From contig OY735207.1 of the NCBI GenBank assembly GCA_963457665.1, forward strand, positions 48,591,696 through 48,655,695: 64,000 nucleotides of DNA. The letters are read 5' to 3'. Shown here one piece after another: positions 52,511 to 63,725 of this stretch. Made by a program: the position numbers and the translations under genes. Position 1 is the stretch's first letter. Every line of letters starts with the position of its first letter. The notes beneath the pieces are model-generated. The model was given only the letters and a program-made list of their open reading frames with translations, was not told the origin of the DNA and ran no database searches. This DNA is from Thysanoteuthis rhombus (taxonomy: Eukaryota; Mollusca; Cephalopoda; Oegopsida; Thysanoteuthidae).

Positions 52511-53143
52511 AAAACTTAACTATTGGTAAAAAAAAACAAACAACTTTATATTCTTTACTCTCTCAATAATACAGTGTTGGTAAATACGCATTGTCTGCTC
52601 AACTTTCTCTCTATTTGTGAGATAATCGTTATTCATCGTCGTCTTTCCTTTTCTTTTTCTTTACAATTTCCATTCTTCTGTCTTTCTCTATTTCCTCGTC
52701 TTTCACCCTCAACTTGTCCGTCTCTTTCCTCGGTGTTATTTCGCTCCCTACCCCTCTCCTCTGAGACCGATTGCCCGACCAGACAAGCGCGCATTTCTAC
52801 ACTTTCAGGTCACAGCTTGTCGAGCTTTAGTGATAGAGAATAATGCCCGGCTAACTAGCTCTCTGCGCAGAATGGCCAGAGGAATCAAAAAAAAAAAAAG
52901 AAAAGAGAAAAAATGTGACCAACCTCTTCGGAGGCATTATTCATGATTTAGCCAGTCAACGAAATCCTATTTACCGTTGCAGTTTTAAATGAATTTAGAT
53001 GGAGAGGACAAAAAAATAACTCAAAGGAACACTGGAGAAAAAAAAAATTCTTCACTATAATTATTTCACTAACGTCTCTTCATTCCTTCTCTTCAGTTTT
53101 CTTTCTCCCTCACTTATATCGTATGATTTCATCCATTCATTTA
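52511..53143. other. No recognised feature
   Basis: CT-rich sequence at 52,640-52,760; nothing else. Confidence 0.45.
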
Positions 53144-53320
53144 GTAGAAACCGTCAACCAAAACTGTCAACTTAGGTTTCTTCAGTGTCCAAGTCAGTCC
53201 AGCTGAATATGTATGTATGTATGTATGCATGTACCAATGAAGTTGGGGGCTGAAAATTTGAACATTTATAAGGATTTCAATTTGCAATGTAAGTTTTTGC
53301 TATATCGGTCTCTTAGTTTT
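53144..53320 (-). repeat. Unclassified interspersed repeat, copy 2
   Basis: Reverse-strand relative of 4,145-4,335 with an ATGT tetranucleotide expansion at 53,212-53,228 inside it. Confidence 0.6.
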
Positions 53321-54070
53321 TTTTTCTAGACGATTACCTCAGATCAACAAAAGGCAAGAGAAGTAATTTATTCAATGATTTCCTCTTTTTCTGACTTTTT
53401 AATTGATCACCCCAGCATGGCATACTGATAAAAGACGTTGAGTATTGGTTTCTGTTGACTGACTCACCAGACCTGCATGATTCTATTCATTCATTCATTT
53501 ATCTAATATATGGATAATTCCAGTCGGAGTCAAGTTTCTCTGAAAAGGAAAAACGTCCAATTCCAGTGAAATTTATCCTCGAATTTCGCCGAATTACGAA
53601 ATTTCCTTCCTCCTTTTGTTACTTTTGTTTTAAGATAATTCATTTATTTTGCTTTTTCCAGTTCTGTCATTTAGTTCCATCAACGACTTTAGCTCGATTT
53701 AACGTAATTTCTAAAATCATTATTTGCATTCATCTCCCTCGATAAATCTACAGAAGATCGAGTAAGACCTAGTCTTTTATGTGCCGCAACCCCTTCTTTT
53801 TTATCTACTAAATTTCATTTAGACAAAGCACAAAAGCACGAGATGCTTACGGGACCCGGTGGTCCTAAGTGATTATCCATCTGAAAAATGTTTGGATTAT
53901 TTCCAGCACTTTATTTGTTGTGACCAGTGATGATATTCAGTTTTTTTTCATTAAAAAAAAAAGTATTATAAATCAGATTCAAAATATCCGTAATTTGCAT
54001 AAATGAATCACCGTAGCCCTTGCCTATGTACCAGAAGTAATCGTTTGAAAAGATATCTCAAAAGTAAATC
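53321..54070. other. No recognised feature
   Basis: Nothing supportable. Confidence 0.45.
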
Positions 54071-54074
54071 TAAT

Positions 54075-54588
54075 TTCTTAAACTACGTAAAATATAACAA
54101 GCTCAACTTTCAAAAACAAACGATCCCAATAATCATAAAAAGAAAAGTATACAACCAATGCACCCCCCCAATAATCACTTTTGGAGCTGAAACATGGAAC
54201 CTAACCAAGACACAAACCTGCAAACTGAGAAACATGCAACGCATGCATGACGGAATCATGCTCAACTTTGCATGGAGAGATCACAAGACAGCATAATATA
54301 TCTGGAAGAAAATGGGGATCAGGGTCATCATAAAATCTGCTAGAAAACTCAAATGACAATAGGCTGGTCATTTTGCGAGAATGAAAGACAACCAATGGAT
54401 ATCAGAGCTCAAAACTTGGATCCCCAGAGACCACAACCGAGGCCGACAAAGTACAAGATGGAGAGAATGACTTAACAAATTCAGAAAATACTGACTCTGC
54501 ATCGTCCATGATAGAGAAAAATGGTGGACTTTGGAGAAGATCTATGTCGAACGACAGACGTTAAAAGACTAGTGGTGATGATGATGAG
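54075..54588 (+). mobile_element. RTE LINE 3' fragment
   Basis: A 97-codon frame (54,003-54,296) includes YNKLNFQKQTIPIIIKRKVY, the WNLTKTQTCKLRNMQR string and FAWRDHKTA, then an in-frame TAA; the rest continues to a short (GATG)n at 54,575-54,588. One of the longer tails. Confidence 0.9.
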
Positions 54589-56210
54589 TCTCAAATAACC
54601 GTAGAGACAACAGACAGCCCCCATTCGAAACCAAACAAACAAACAAAAAGACAGTTTCAGCTGGTAGTAGTGTATTCATGCAAATCTTCAAGGTTGTAGC
54701 CCCCCAAAGTGGGAATAGGGGTGCTTGTAGACACTCACACACATACACACACACACAAAAAAAAAGATGAATCCGTAGCCCATTGGCTGTTAGGTCGGGT
54801 GGGCCACTTGTTTAGATATGAATAATAATTTATTATTAATGTTTCTACTACGATTATTTAATTATAAATATGACCGATTCTCCTAGTTTATTGATCGTTG
54901 TAATTCAATTTTTCTTCCTATCGTTTTTCATTTCATTCTTCCTTCTTGGGGGAGACGGAGAAGCGTATATTCCAGTTTTCACAGAATTCCCCTAGTGAAA
55001 AAGTTTTCAATTCTTTGGAAGATTGCTGAAGGCATCTAAAGCAGTTATTTGCTAAGGAAGATAGAAAGTTCTGAGCGATGGAATTGTGAAGATAGCTGAA
55101 ATATCACAACACTGTCTCTTTGATAACTGAAAGATGGCATCACTGGCTCCTTGATTGGTACGGTTGTTCAATATTGAAATCTTTTTAAAGCAATTTATAT
55201 ATTGATTCATTTATCTGCAAGCATGTACCTGAATGATTTATCTAAAGATATTTTTAAAATATATCTAAGATCATCTTTAAAAAAGTGGAATTTCTTATTT
55301 AATATTATCTTTAAAAAAATAGATCTTTTGTTTAATATACTGCAGTCTCAGAGAAGCACATTCAAACGAAAAACGTTTTTGATGGTGTGTATTGGTATAC
55401 TCAAGGTTGTAAATTCAGCAAAGTGGCCCGGAATGCCTCAGAGACACACTGACAAGCAAAGAGAGGATAATACATAGCCAACTAAGCTGGTTAGTCGGGC
55501 AAGACATTTATGGTGCTACGGTGATTCGATATTTTCAAGTTGCTTGATTTTCATCTGAGAAAACTAGATATCTTGGTTCACCGTTCGTTTGCATATGAAG
55601 GAGAATCATCATCAAGTGCCGAGTAATCTATTCTATCGAACTTTGCACCTGAGTCGCGATGAACAAATAGATGAAAGTGAGATAATATTCTTCCCTTTCT
55701 CCATCCTTCAGACCTCAAATCAACGGATTGCATTGGCGATGTCAACACCTCTATACTGTGCGATTAATCTGGGCTCAAATGACTTCATTTATCATCTTAG
55801 AAGAGCGTACTCGTTGGGAAGTGAGTCGAGGGAGAAAGTGATGGTGATTTGCTTGAATTTTTCTTCTCCAGAATATGTCAATCGCAAGTAGTAGTGAGCA
55901 GAAGGTAAATCAACTTCTCTAGGGAGAAAAAGACGAGTGTACAAGATTACTCTCCAGTCGGTTGATTAAGACCTAATGTCGCGGAATGAAATATATGTAT
56001 AAGTATCAAATATATCAAATGACTGAGCGTTCATTGGAATTGGAATTGGAACATAAAAACAGAAGAAGAACTACACTCTGGTGACAGCAGCTGAACTTCA
56101 TGATTAATGTGCTGGACCAAAATTGTGATCAATTATCGAAATGAACAATTTTCATGGATTTCATTGACATCAACTGAGGGAAAGGCATGGGAAAATTCAT
56201 ATTTTAACGT
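54589..56210. other. No recognised gene
   Basis: 1.6 kb. Two short stretches (54,650-54,735 and 55,375-55,445) share a TCAAGGTTGTA word and a GTGTATTCATG / GTGTATTGGTATAC word also seen inverted at 48,640-48,680; probably another old repeat family. Confidence 0.45.
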
Positions 56211-56214
56211 TGAA

Positions 56215-56480
56215 GAGCAAGAAAATTCCGCTATTGATAAAAAAGAAGGGTCGACAACCAATGCATCCTCCTGATAGCCCCCTATGCTGGAGCATGGAAC
56301 CTTACCAAATTACTGACCCTCAGAACCATGCTACGTACATAAAGGAGAGTCATGCTGGACATAACATGGAGAGTTCACAAGACAGCACTGTATATCAGAG
56401 GAAAAACAGGAGACTGAAATATCATAGAATCCATTAAAAAACTTAATTGCTATCGAGAATGGCAGACAAATGCAGGACAG
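56215..56480 (+). mobile_element. RTE LINE internal fragment
   Basis: Matches RTE from KIPLLIKKKGRQPMHPP-like sequence to the NGRQ word after a gap; it lacks the 3' end and tail and has lost the KWQWAGHVA segment. Confidence 0.8.
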
Positions 56481-56999
56481 ATACTTGCACAATTACTTCC
56501 CTTGACAATGGACTAGGCAGAAGTATGCCCTCTCTGGGTGTTTTCTACTTTTTATCCGTTATCAAAACGAAGTAAAGCTGCCCAACAAGACCTCAGTTCT
56601 CTTGAAAAAAAAGCATCAATATATTCTTCATCTTTTGACCACAAATATGTCACTCAGTACTTTATATGTGCACAGATAAATGATAAAATGTTACCAAAAA
56701 AAGATGACCATGGTGATAATGAACAGATATAGTTGGGTCAGAATATTTAATGCTATTATAAAAGTAAGAGTCAAAGAATTTTTTATTTCAGAGATGAAGA
56801 GAAACAAGAAGGAAAAGAATGCTAGCATAATGAAAATAGCAATCCGTGGCTGTTAAGCTCTAACTGAACGTTTAGTGAAAATATACTGATAGAAGAAACA
56901 GTTGAATGGAAAGATCAAATAACGTAATCGTCTGTTCTTTAAATCAGTAGAATATACAAGTCCTGTCCAGAGAGCATCAAGCCAATAACGAAATGAATG
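56481..56999. other. No recognised feature
   Basis: Nothing supportable. Confidence 0.45.
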
Positions 57000-57017
57000 C
57001 TTATCTAGGGCAAACGT

Positions 57018-57330
57018 ATCTAATTGTCTTTCAAGGTATCATCTTTTGATCCCACCTCATACTTATTTCGGCATTTCTTCCACATTTCAAGAAGGTTAGT
57101 AAGGTCCCCTTTCGGAATTGCTATAAGCTACCTCTAGGGGTTCTCCTTAATCTCATCTACGGTCTTAAATTTCACCTCTTTTAACAGCTTTGAGAAATGT
57201 CAGAAGTCACAGGGAACTAAATCTGGACTTTAAGGGTGACAGATCTAGGTGATCGGGTGTTTATCCAAAATTCCATCGAAGCACATTCGCTGATTTACTT
57301 GCCCGGTCATTTTGTATGCAATGCTTACCC
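57018..57330 (-). pseudogene. mariner-type transposase C-terminus
   Basis: Minus-strand frame ending at a TAG at 57,020-57,022. It reads GILDKHPIT, a HP-SPDLVPCDF block (RC 57,203-57,240), HFSKLLKEVKFKTVDEIKEN, and IPKGDLTNLLEMWKKC. The SPDL-PCDF block, the following leucine/lysine run and the K-T-V-D-E-I string are the conserved end of mariner transposases. At least five in-frame stops (three TAG, one TAA, one TGA) interrupt it, so it is long dead. No terminal inverted repeats were identified. The catalytic aspartates upstream are not recognisable. Confidence 0.7.
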
Positions 57331-57474
57331 AGAACACAGTTTCACTCAATGGCATCTTAATGTCACCTGGGAAATCCTGGGTCCTTCGGTGTATGCTCAG
57401 TATGGTCCTCTCTGATTGATTGCCAAATTAATACTTTCCGGTCAGATCCCGTGGGTATTTGCTAACCTAAGCCC

Positions 57475-57730
57475 AATTTGGCACAAGGCAACCAGTAATA
57501 ATAAGCAAATATAGCCATTTAACCATCGGTCTACGTCATGAACCGTCCTACGACGCCATGCCTGAGCTCAACTTAGTAAACATCCACGTCAGACACTCAT
57601 GTGGATATAGCTTGCTATTCGTCCATGGAGAGCTCGAACCTCAGCTTAGCACGACATAAGGCTAAACTTACTACCGTGCAAAATAGTCAGCAAATCTAGC
57701 TTGTTAGCCACCATAACTGTTGGCAGGGAT
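57475..57730 (-). mobile_element. tRNA-derived SINE, longer copy
   Basis: Minus strand: box-A-like GTGGCTAACAAGCTAGATTT (RC about 57,694-57,713), box-B GAGGTTCGAGCTC (RC 57,641-57,653), then a body ending in TTACTGGTTGCCTTGTGCC (RC 57,480-57,498), the same body end seen at 45.3 and 49.5 kb. Confidence 0.6.
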
Positions 57731-57939
57731 AACAAGCTTTTTAGAAACTATTAATCGGGTAGATGAGAGCAGAATTGTGAAATTCCCACACTGAGACGAG
57801 AAAACCACAAAGCCTGATAATATTTTGTGGTAGCATCGGAGTGCATTTAATTAGTGGTAATGATGACTTAATCCTAATGATAACTAAAAATGCCAGTTAA
57901 ATTTGATGTTACAAACTAATTTCAGTTTCTGGAGCTCGA

Positions 57940-58276
57940 GTATATATATACTAGCTGAATATACGTACCGAGAATGGATTATTTGGCTGGTATGTATACA
58001 AACTCAGGAACAAAAGTATATAGAGACTTTATTTGCTATTTGATTAATTTATAAATGAATTGAATAGTATGTTATACATGTTTCGGGATGGGTCCCATCT
58101 CTAGAAGCATGTGGTTAAATGCTTCCTATAGATAACAATTTAGCACTAGATGTTTTTCTTTAAGAGAAAATTTGGGAAGAATGAGGATTACAGGAAAGTC
58201 ATAGTAATGTGTCGGGACTGATTTATGCCTGAAATCTTTGGTGGACAGGTGGAATATTTTGTTGGAAGTAGTAGCA

Positions 58277-58315
<39 letters not shown>
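57940..58315 (-). mobile_element. (AT)n-flanked repeat with hammerhead, family 3 copy 2
   Basis: Relative of 39,513-39,895: the hammerhead-like segment lies at 58,070-58,106 and the right edge is (AT)n at 58,279-58,313. Minus strand core: CUAGAGA (two changes from CUGANGA), UGGG...CCC stem II, GAAAC, AU, GUA. Decayed. Confidence 0.5.
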
Positions 58316-58350
<35 letters not shown>

Positions 58351-58351
58351 A

Positions 58352-58376
<25 letters not shown>
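58279..58376. repeat. (AT)n (GA)n microsatellite
   Basis: AT run then about 60 bp of GA. Confidence 0.95.
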
Positions 58377-58383
<7 letters not shown>

Positions 58384-59040
58384 TTAGTAAAATTTCATAT
58401 TGAGCCCTGAAACGTTAAAATCCTTTTTTTTTTCTCCAAACTTTTCAATTGGATTTCAATTTACAAAAAAGCAATTTTAACTCCATGAACGGAGGGGCCC
58501 TTCAATTTGAGTTCCTTGAAAAATTATTTACAAACATATAGAATAAGATTATATGCATATGGGCGGAAAGCGGGTTCTACTTTGGCATTATCGTTACATT
58601 GTAACCCCCCCTCCAAAATCCTTTGAAAAGATTCACCCCCACCTCAATTGAGTGTATGCGTGAGTGTGAGGGTGTATGTATGTATGTTGAGAAAGCTGAT
58701 AATTTGCAAAAGAAAACACTTGAGGCTGATTAATGCATCTCAATTTCTTCGAAGAAATTGAGATGTACTTGTCATCCCCAAGTCTTTTCTATTCTGAATG
58801 GATCAGCCTCAAGTCCTTTCTTTTCCTAACAGTCAACTTTCTTCACATTGGATCATCTTGTCTGATCTATATTCATTTTTTTTTTCGTACACACACGAGC
58901 GCACACTCAGACACACATAATAGCCCTACTGAGAGGTAAAAATGGTTTTTCAGGGGTCGCTGAATTCTAAACCTCTGGCTGCAATGCACCATCTCGGATA
59001 TTCAGAGGTCAAGCATAGATAAATGGACTTGGACTTTTAG
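58377..59040. other. No recognised feature
   Basis: A CTCAATTTCTTCGAAGAAAT self-complementary stretch at 58,739-58,758 (continuing to 58,762) is a near-perfect 12-pair palindrome without a loop. Nothing else. Confidence 0.5.
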
Positions 59041-59044
59041 AATA

Positions 59045-59057
59045 ACATAGATAGATG

Positions 59058-59088
<31 letters not shown>

Positions 59089-59125
59089 GGATAGATGAAT
59101 GGACGGATGGATAAATAGATGGATG
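59045..59125. repeat. (GATA)n and related tetranucleotides
   Basis: GATAGATA runs with GATG variants. Confidence 0.9.
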
Positions 59126-59168
59126 AAAATGAGATCATTTTTACGTGGAGAGCACGAATGCAAGAGTA

Positions 59169-59169
<1 letters not shown>

Positions 59170-59221
<52 letters not shown>

Positions 59222-59545
59222 TCTTTTAACGTCCGTTGTTGGACATAGACCTTCCCCAGGATTTGCCACAATTATCATGGGCGTCGCGGAGCCTGTATTT
59301 TCTAAATTTGTCCAGTTCATCACTCCATCTTGTATTTTGTCGGCCTCGATTTCTCATGTGATCTCTGCGGATCTATGTTGTGAGACGTGATGTCCATTGG
59401 TTGTCTGTCATTCTTGCAACGTGGCTTGCCCATTGCCATTTAAGTTTTCTAATAGATTCTATGATGTCTCTGACTCCTATATCCTCCCAGATGTACCTTG
59501 CTGTCTTGTGATTTCCCCATGTGAGGTTGAGCATGATTCTCTCAT
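59170..59545 (-). mobile_element. RTE LINE 3' end
   Basis: (GAT)n tail at 59,170-59,221 (plus strand CATCAT), then TTTTAACGTCCGTTGTTGGA and the full C-terminal domain to GAGCATGATTCTCTCATGTG. Long, pure tail suggests a younger copy. Confidence 0.9.
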
Positions 59546-59977
59546 GTGCTCAAAAATATGTCCCGGATTCCAATTAGTGACCATAAGAAATTTGGTATGC
59601 TAATTGATGGTGATTTTTTTTTGATAAGCGTGAACGCAGACTAACACAAAAAAGATCAGTTTAGCAGAATACTAAGAACGAAAAACTTCAAAAGTTTGGG
59701 ATTTACCAAATTCTAACGTGCTGAAAACAGTGTACAGGGTCCCATTTCTGGAAGAAAAATTTAAGGAGATATGTTGTGTGGTCCCGGAATTATGCTAACG
59801 CAGAAGGACTGACAGTTGGACAGATATTTAGCGATAGTAGTCTAGTAAGGTACCCAGATAAAATAACATTTTATGTATGGAAAAATTATACGATTATACA
59901 TCTAAATAACTGAAGAACCATGCAACGTGTACGGAAAAAATATCAATTATAATATATGGATATACATATTGACACAG
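59546..59977. other. No recognised feature
   Basis: Nothing supportable. Confidence 0.45.
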
Positions 59978-59999
59978 CACACACACACACACACAAATG

Positions 60000-60047
<48 letters not shown>

Positions 60048-60048
60048 A
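59978..60048. repeat. (CA)n (AT)n microsatellite
   Basis: CA runs then (AT)n abutting the hammerhead repeat, on its 3' side. Confidence 0.95.
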
Positions 60049-60165
60049 TTATGATTAAATCATCCACAAGCAGCTGTTTCGTTGTATTACAACTCCTCAG
60101 TGTGGCTATAGACTATCCATTATCCCATTTGGTACCACGAGGCAGGATCGAAACCGTCGCTTCAG
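60040..60165 (-). mobile_element. Short interspersed repeat with hammerhead, copy B
   Basis: Same family as 836-1035. The hammerhead spans 60,064-60,105: stems CCACA/UGUGG and GUUGU/ACAAC (loop AAU) and both core strings CUGAGGA and GAAA are kept, but the base facing A15.1 is C instead of U. The repeat stops abruptly at 60,165, where RTE sequence begins. Confidence 0.75.
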
Positions 60166-60430
60166 TCCAATACATCACAGAATCTATTAGAAAACTCAAA
60201 TGGCAATGGGCTGGACAGGTTGTAAGTTCGGCAGACAACCGATGGACATCACAACTCACAACAAGGATTTCTATATATCATATGCGAAACTGAGGCTGGC
60301 ATGATATAGGATGGCAGGACGAACTCAAAAAGTATTAGCTCTGCGACGTCTATGATTGGGAGGTGTGGCAAATCCTGAGAAAAATCTATGCCGAACCACA
60401 GGTGATAAAAGACGATGCTGATGATGAAAA
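60166..60430 (+). mobile_element. RTE LINE 3' fragment fused to hammerhead repeat
   Basis: Starts at CATCACAGAATCTATTAG (ES-I-R-K-L) and runs through KWQWAG to GCTGATGATGA. No spacer separates it from the hammerhead repeat, and the rest of that repeat (its B-box upstream part as in copies A and C) is missing. Confidence 0.85.
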
Positions 60431-60527
60431 TAATTACAAAAATGAAAATCAAAACTAAAAAAACCCATCCTGCCATAACTAATCCTAGCAATTAAAATAT
60501 CATTTTACAATGTGTTACAAGTGTAAT

Positions 60528-60612
60528 CTTGGCGTAATGATTATCGTACCTGTCTATCAATCCGCTGAATGCGAATTCAGATCTTCGTCGTTAATTTCAT
60601 GAAACAGTTTGG
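60528..60612 (+). mobile_element. Degenerate tRNA-derived SINE head
   Basis: Box-A-like CTTGGCGTAATGATTATCG at 60,527-60,545 and box-B-like GCGAATTCAGATCTTCG at 60,570-60,586. Confidence 0.5.
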
Positions 60613-60679
60613 TTCAGTATGACTCTTTGAGCTGAACAGACAAACACCCAACACAGTGAAATGGTATTTATATGAGTAG

Positions 60680-60765
60680 AAAAGACTGGTTGCTGCAGGA
60701 TCAAACTCCTCTCTGACTTCTATTCCGACTGAAAATGATACTGAGACTATAGTACCGTATGTATA
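60680..60765 (-). mobile_element. Degenerate tRNA-derived SINE head
   Basis: Minus strand: box-A-like ACTATAGTCTCAGTATC and box-B GAGTTTGATCCTGCAGC (RC about 60,693-60,709). The flank after box B resembles 29,605-29,640. Confidence 0.55.
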
Positions 60766-60854
60766 ATTATAAGGAATACATGATATTTTGTAAATATCAT
60801 AACAAAATAAACCCGTGCATATCTGTATGATATATTTTCGTTAATATCTGACTC

Positions 60855-60978
60855 GTCAATTTAGCTCAGTCAGTAAGACGGCCTCGATGCAATTAGCTGA
60901 ATGTGAATTTTACACATCGGTATACATCCTCAATTAGACGAGGAATATTTTTGCTGTTCTTGTTCTCGTTGAGTTAGA
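60855..60978 (+). mobile_element. tRNA-derived SINE, same family as 44.3 kb
   Basis: Box-A TTTAGCTCAGTCAGTAAGAC at 60,859-60,878, then CCTCAATTAGACGAGGAATA and TGCTGTTCTTGTTCTCG as in the 44.3-kb copy. Confidence 0.7.
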
Positions 60979-61556
60979 AAAATAAAGTTTTGAAGTCGGA
61001 AAATGGTAAATATTTAAAGGAACATGAAATCAACTGGACCAAAAAAGAGGCAGCAATTTAGCATAGATTTACATCGTTAATCAAGCCCCTACAGAAACCT
61101 TACATTCTGAAATCTAACATCTAAGAAGAGGGGAGACAAATATTAGAAACAGGGGGGGCTAATTTTAAAAAAGGGGCAGATATTTAAAAAAGTGTTTTTT
61201 TTTTTCAAGAGACTTGATATCGAAAAAGTGAGAATTGTAGGGGGCTGATTTTTTTTTTTAAAGAGGGATCAAGATGAGGCTGATATTAAAAATGTGAGGG
61301 CAGTCGATGTACAAAAAAATGGAATTGCTGTTAGATAAGAGGTATTAAAATTAAAGAAAGAAGGCATGATGTCAAAAAAAGCGGGGGCGCCAAAAGTAAA
61401 CAGAGTACGAGCATAATTTTTGCAACTGATTAGAAAAAATTGATTTGTATTGTTAAGAGATTTTTTTTTTCAAAGGTCTCTCTGAAAATGGAGTACTGGC
61501 AGTATTTAAGTGTGTTTTTATTTCTATGTAGTCTGCGACCCTGAAGGAACCAACAT
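60979..61556. other. No recognised feature
   Basis: Purine-rich stretches with repeated AAAANNGGGGNCTGAT-like words at 61,135-61,400 (for instance near 61,150, 61,180, 61,240 and 61,280) suggest a crude 40-60 bp G/A-rich array; related words recur at 61,690-61,770. Confidence 0.45.
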
Positions 61557-61566
61557 TACTCTCTCT

Positions 61567-61643
<77 letters not shown>

Positions 61644-61645
61644 GA

Positions 61646-61668
<23 letters not shown>
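61557..61668. repeat. (CT)n (GT)n microsatellite
   Basis: About 80 bp of CT then GT. Confidence 0.95.
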
Positions 61669-61676
<8 letters not shown>

Positions 61677-61883
61677 TGGGGGATAGAGAAAGAGCGAAGT
61701 CTGATGTTAAAAACGGGGGATAGTTTTCAAAAGAGGGAGTCTCAGACTAAAAAGAGGGGCGTAGAGGACTAAAGTGGAACAAAAATGGTGATTAATAATC
61801 GGGACGCTAGTAGTGACATGGACGGAGTATGTGTCCATTTAGAAAAAATTAACAATGTATATCAACCCTCCACCCGAAAAAAA

Positions 61884-61885
61884 AC

Positions 61886-61973
<88 letters not shown>

Positions 61974-61989
61974 CATACAGATATATATA
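61884..61989. repeat. (CTGT)n (CT)n (AT)n microsatellite
   Basis: Three simple blocks in a row, the (AT)n ending with TACATACATACAG and a short AT run that touches the hairpin. Confidence 0.95.
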
Positions 61990-62062
61990 GTAGAATGTTG
62001 ATTTGCTGCACGAACTAGCTCAGGTTTCATGAGCTAGTTAGTGTAGCGAATCCACATTCTAC
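61990..62062. ncRNA. 73-nt near-perfect hairpin, microRNA-precursor-like
   Basis: Left arm 61,990-62,022 and right arm 62,030-62,062, 33 bases each, are reverse complements with a seven-base loop GGTTTCA. As RNA the stem has 29 Watson-Crick pairs, two G-U pairs and two mismatches (tenth and twenty-third position of the left arm), with no bulges. Size, loop and pairing fall in the range of metazoan pre-microRNAs. The strand cannot be told from sequence. A foldback transposon relic is the main alternative, made more likely by a third ACTAGCTCA word at 62,067-62,075. Confidence 0.5.
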
Positions 62063-62083
62063 CAGTACTAGCTCAACTCTAAA

Positions 62084-62112
62084 ACAACTTTACTTCAAGA
62101 GTAAAAAGTTGT
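62084..62112. other. Second, shorter hairpin
   Basis: ACAACTTTACT (62,084-62,094) against AGTAAAAAGTTGT (62,100-62,112), eleven pairs with a two-base bulge and a five-base loop. Confidence 0.6.
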
Positions 62113-62212
62113 ATGTACCGAGCATTCTATGAAATAAATCCATTACATTCCATGAGTGGCTTTATTTTATTGATATTATTATATCATGCTTTACTGCTAG
62201 CCTTATTTGTAC

Positions 62213-62214
<2 letters not shown>

Positions 62215-62290
<76 letters not shown>

Positions 62291-62365
62291 TAAATATACG
62301 CACATATATGTGTGTGTTTGTGTGTGTGTGCGTGTGTGTATGTGTGTGCACCTGTGTGCTTGTTC
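62215..62365. repeat. Compound (AT)n (CA)n (GT)n microsatellite
   Basis: AT to 62,277, CA to 62,290, then GT-rich to about 62,350. Confidence 0.95.
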
Positions 62366-63170
62366 CATACGTTGATGATACGCGTCTTACACAGAGATGT
62401 GAGGCGAATAAATAGATAGTCACTGAAGCGTGCTTCATTTCGTCTGTATTTAACAAGTACCGTTGCAGATTACTATTAGATTAGGGACACTTTCTCTTTG
62501 TCTTTGAAATATTACCCTCGGTCTGTCTGCCTTTCATCGCCTCTACCAATGAGTAAATTCATTAGAACAGAACGATGTGTTGCACCATTGAATCGGTGCT
62601 CGTTCATCAAGCTTGTATATCTGGGTCGGGACTGGAACAAAAAACACCTTAATATAGACCAGTAATTGTGTCCGCTGGAGTATAAAAAGACATTAGCTGT
62701 GTCTACGAGGATGAAACAGTCGCACAATATTTAGAATGATTATCAAGATCATTTGGGCTGGCAACATGTCTTTAATTAAATATCACAGAAAGTTTGTATT
62801 TCCTGTATATAAGTACTTAGGATAGTTAAATTTTACTTATAGCAGATTTTGTGGTTTGCAACATGAAATCAAACCACTGAGTTTGAATTATTTATCGTTT
62901 AACATTCATGATCTTTTTACTAGTACGTCTTCATCTTCATTCCAGTTGCATTTAATTGCAACTACTCAGACGGCCATTCTAAAACTATTAGAGATCCGTG
63001 CAGATCAGAAGTAACTAATAAGCTTGCCATGAGACTTCTGCATTCATTAAACCTTAAGAAGCATGTCTACGTGTCACAGCTGATCTGCTGTTTGAGCTAC
63101 AAGGACCAACGTTTACAGAGGATCAAACCACGTAGACTTATTCCTCATTTAGGATAATATATTTTATATT
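62366..63170. other. No recognised feature
   Basis: 0.8 kb; a box-B-like GTGGTTTGATCC (minus, near 63,120-63,131) without a matching box A. Confidence 0.45.
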
Positions 63171-63174
63171 TCAA

Positions 63175-63242
63175 TTGCTGGAATTTGAATTCAGGCTAAA
63201 GTTTCGGTGCACATAACCGTTTCGCCACCATGGATCTCCAGT
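63175..63242 (-). mobile_element. tRNA-derived SINE head
   Basis: Minus strand: box-A TGGTGGCGAAACGGTTATG (RC about 63,214-63,232) and box-B GAATTCAAATTCC (RC about 63,181-63,193). Confidence 0.6.
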
Positions 63243-63511
63243 CGAGCGGGCAGCTACACAGGCAATGTGTTGTGCTTGTACGTATAGATTTGAGGCAATG
63301 CATCAATCAAGTAATCCTTTGTGGGTATTAGCTCAGCTTGACTGTCAAAAAGCCACGAGTCTGAAGTTTTCTTTTTTGCTTTTTTTAATTAAAAATCATG
63401 CTTATTCGGAAAAAACCCATAACAATATGGTACAGAACTCCGTTCATAGGTAAGAAAATCTAAATACCACTAACATTCTTATTATTATCAATAACTAGTT
63501 TATTGACATAT

Positions 63512-63725
63512 ATATATATAATTATAATTATGATTAAATCATCCATAGGCAGCTGTTTCATTGTATTAGAACTCCTCAGTGTGGCTATGGACAATCCATT
63601 ATCCCATCCAGTACGACGAGGCAGGATCGAAACCTTCGCTTCAGACCCAGAAACTGGCATTTTTTTCTGCCCTACTAAGAACTGAACGGTCAGTAATGTT
63701 GAATTTAAGCAATATATTCACTCAA
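63512..63725 (-). mobile_element. Short interspersed repeat with hammerhead, copy C
   Basis: Third member of the 836-1035 family, with (AT)n at 63,511-63,523 on its 3' side. Hammerhead at 63,543-63,590: CUGAGGA and GAAA kept, stem II decayed to about three pairs, base 16.1 is C, and CCAUAG/CUAUGG offers a six-pair alternative to stem I. Upstream it keeps the block that also occurs at 1,000-1,030. Confidence 0.75.
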
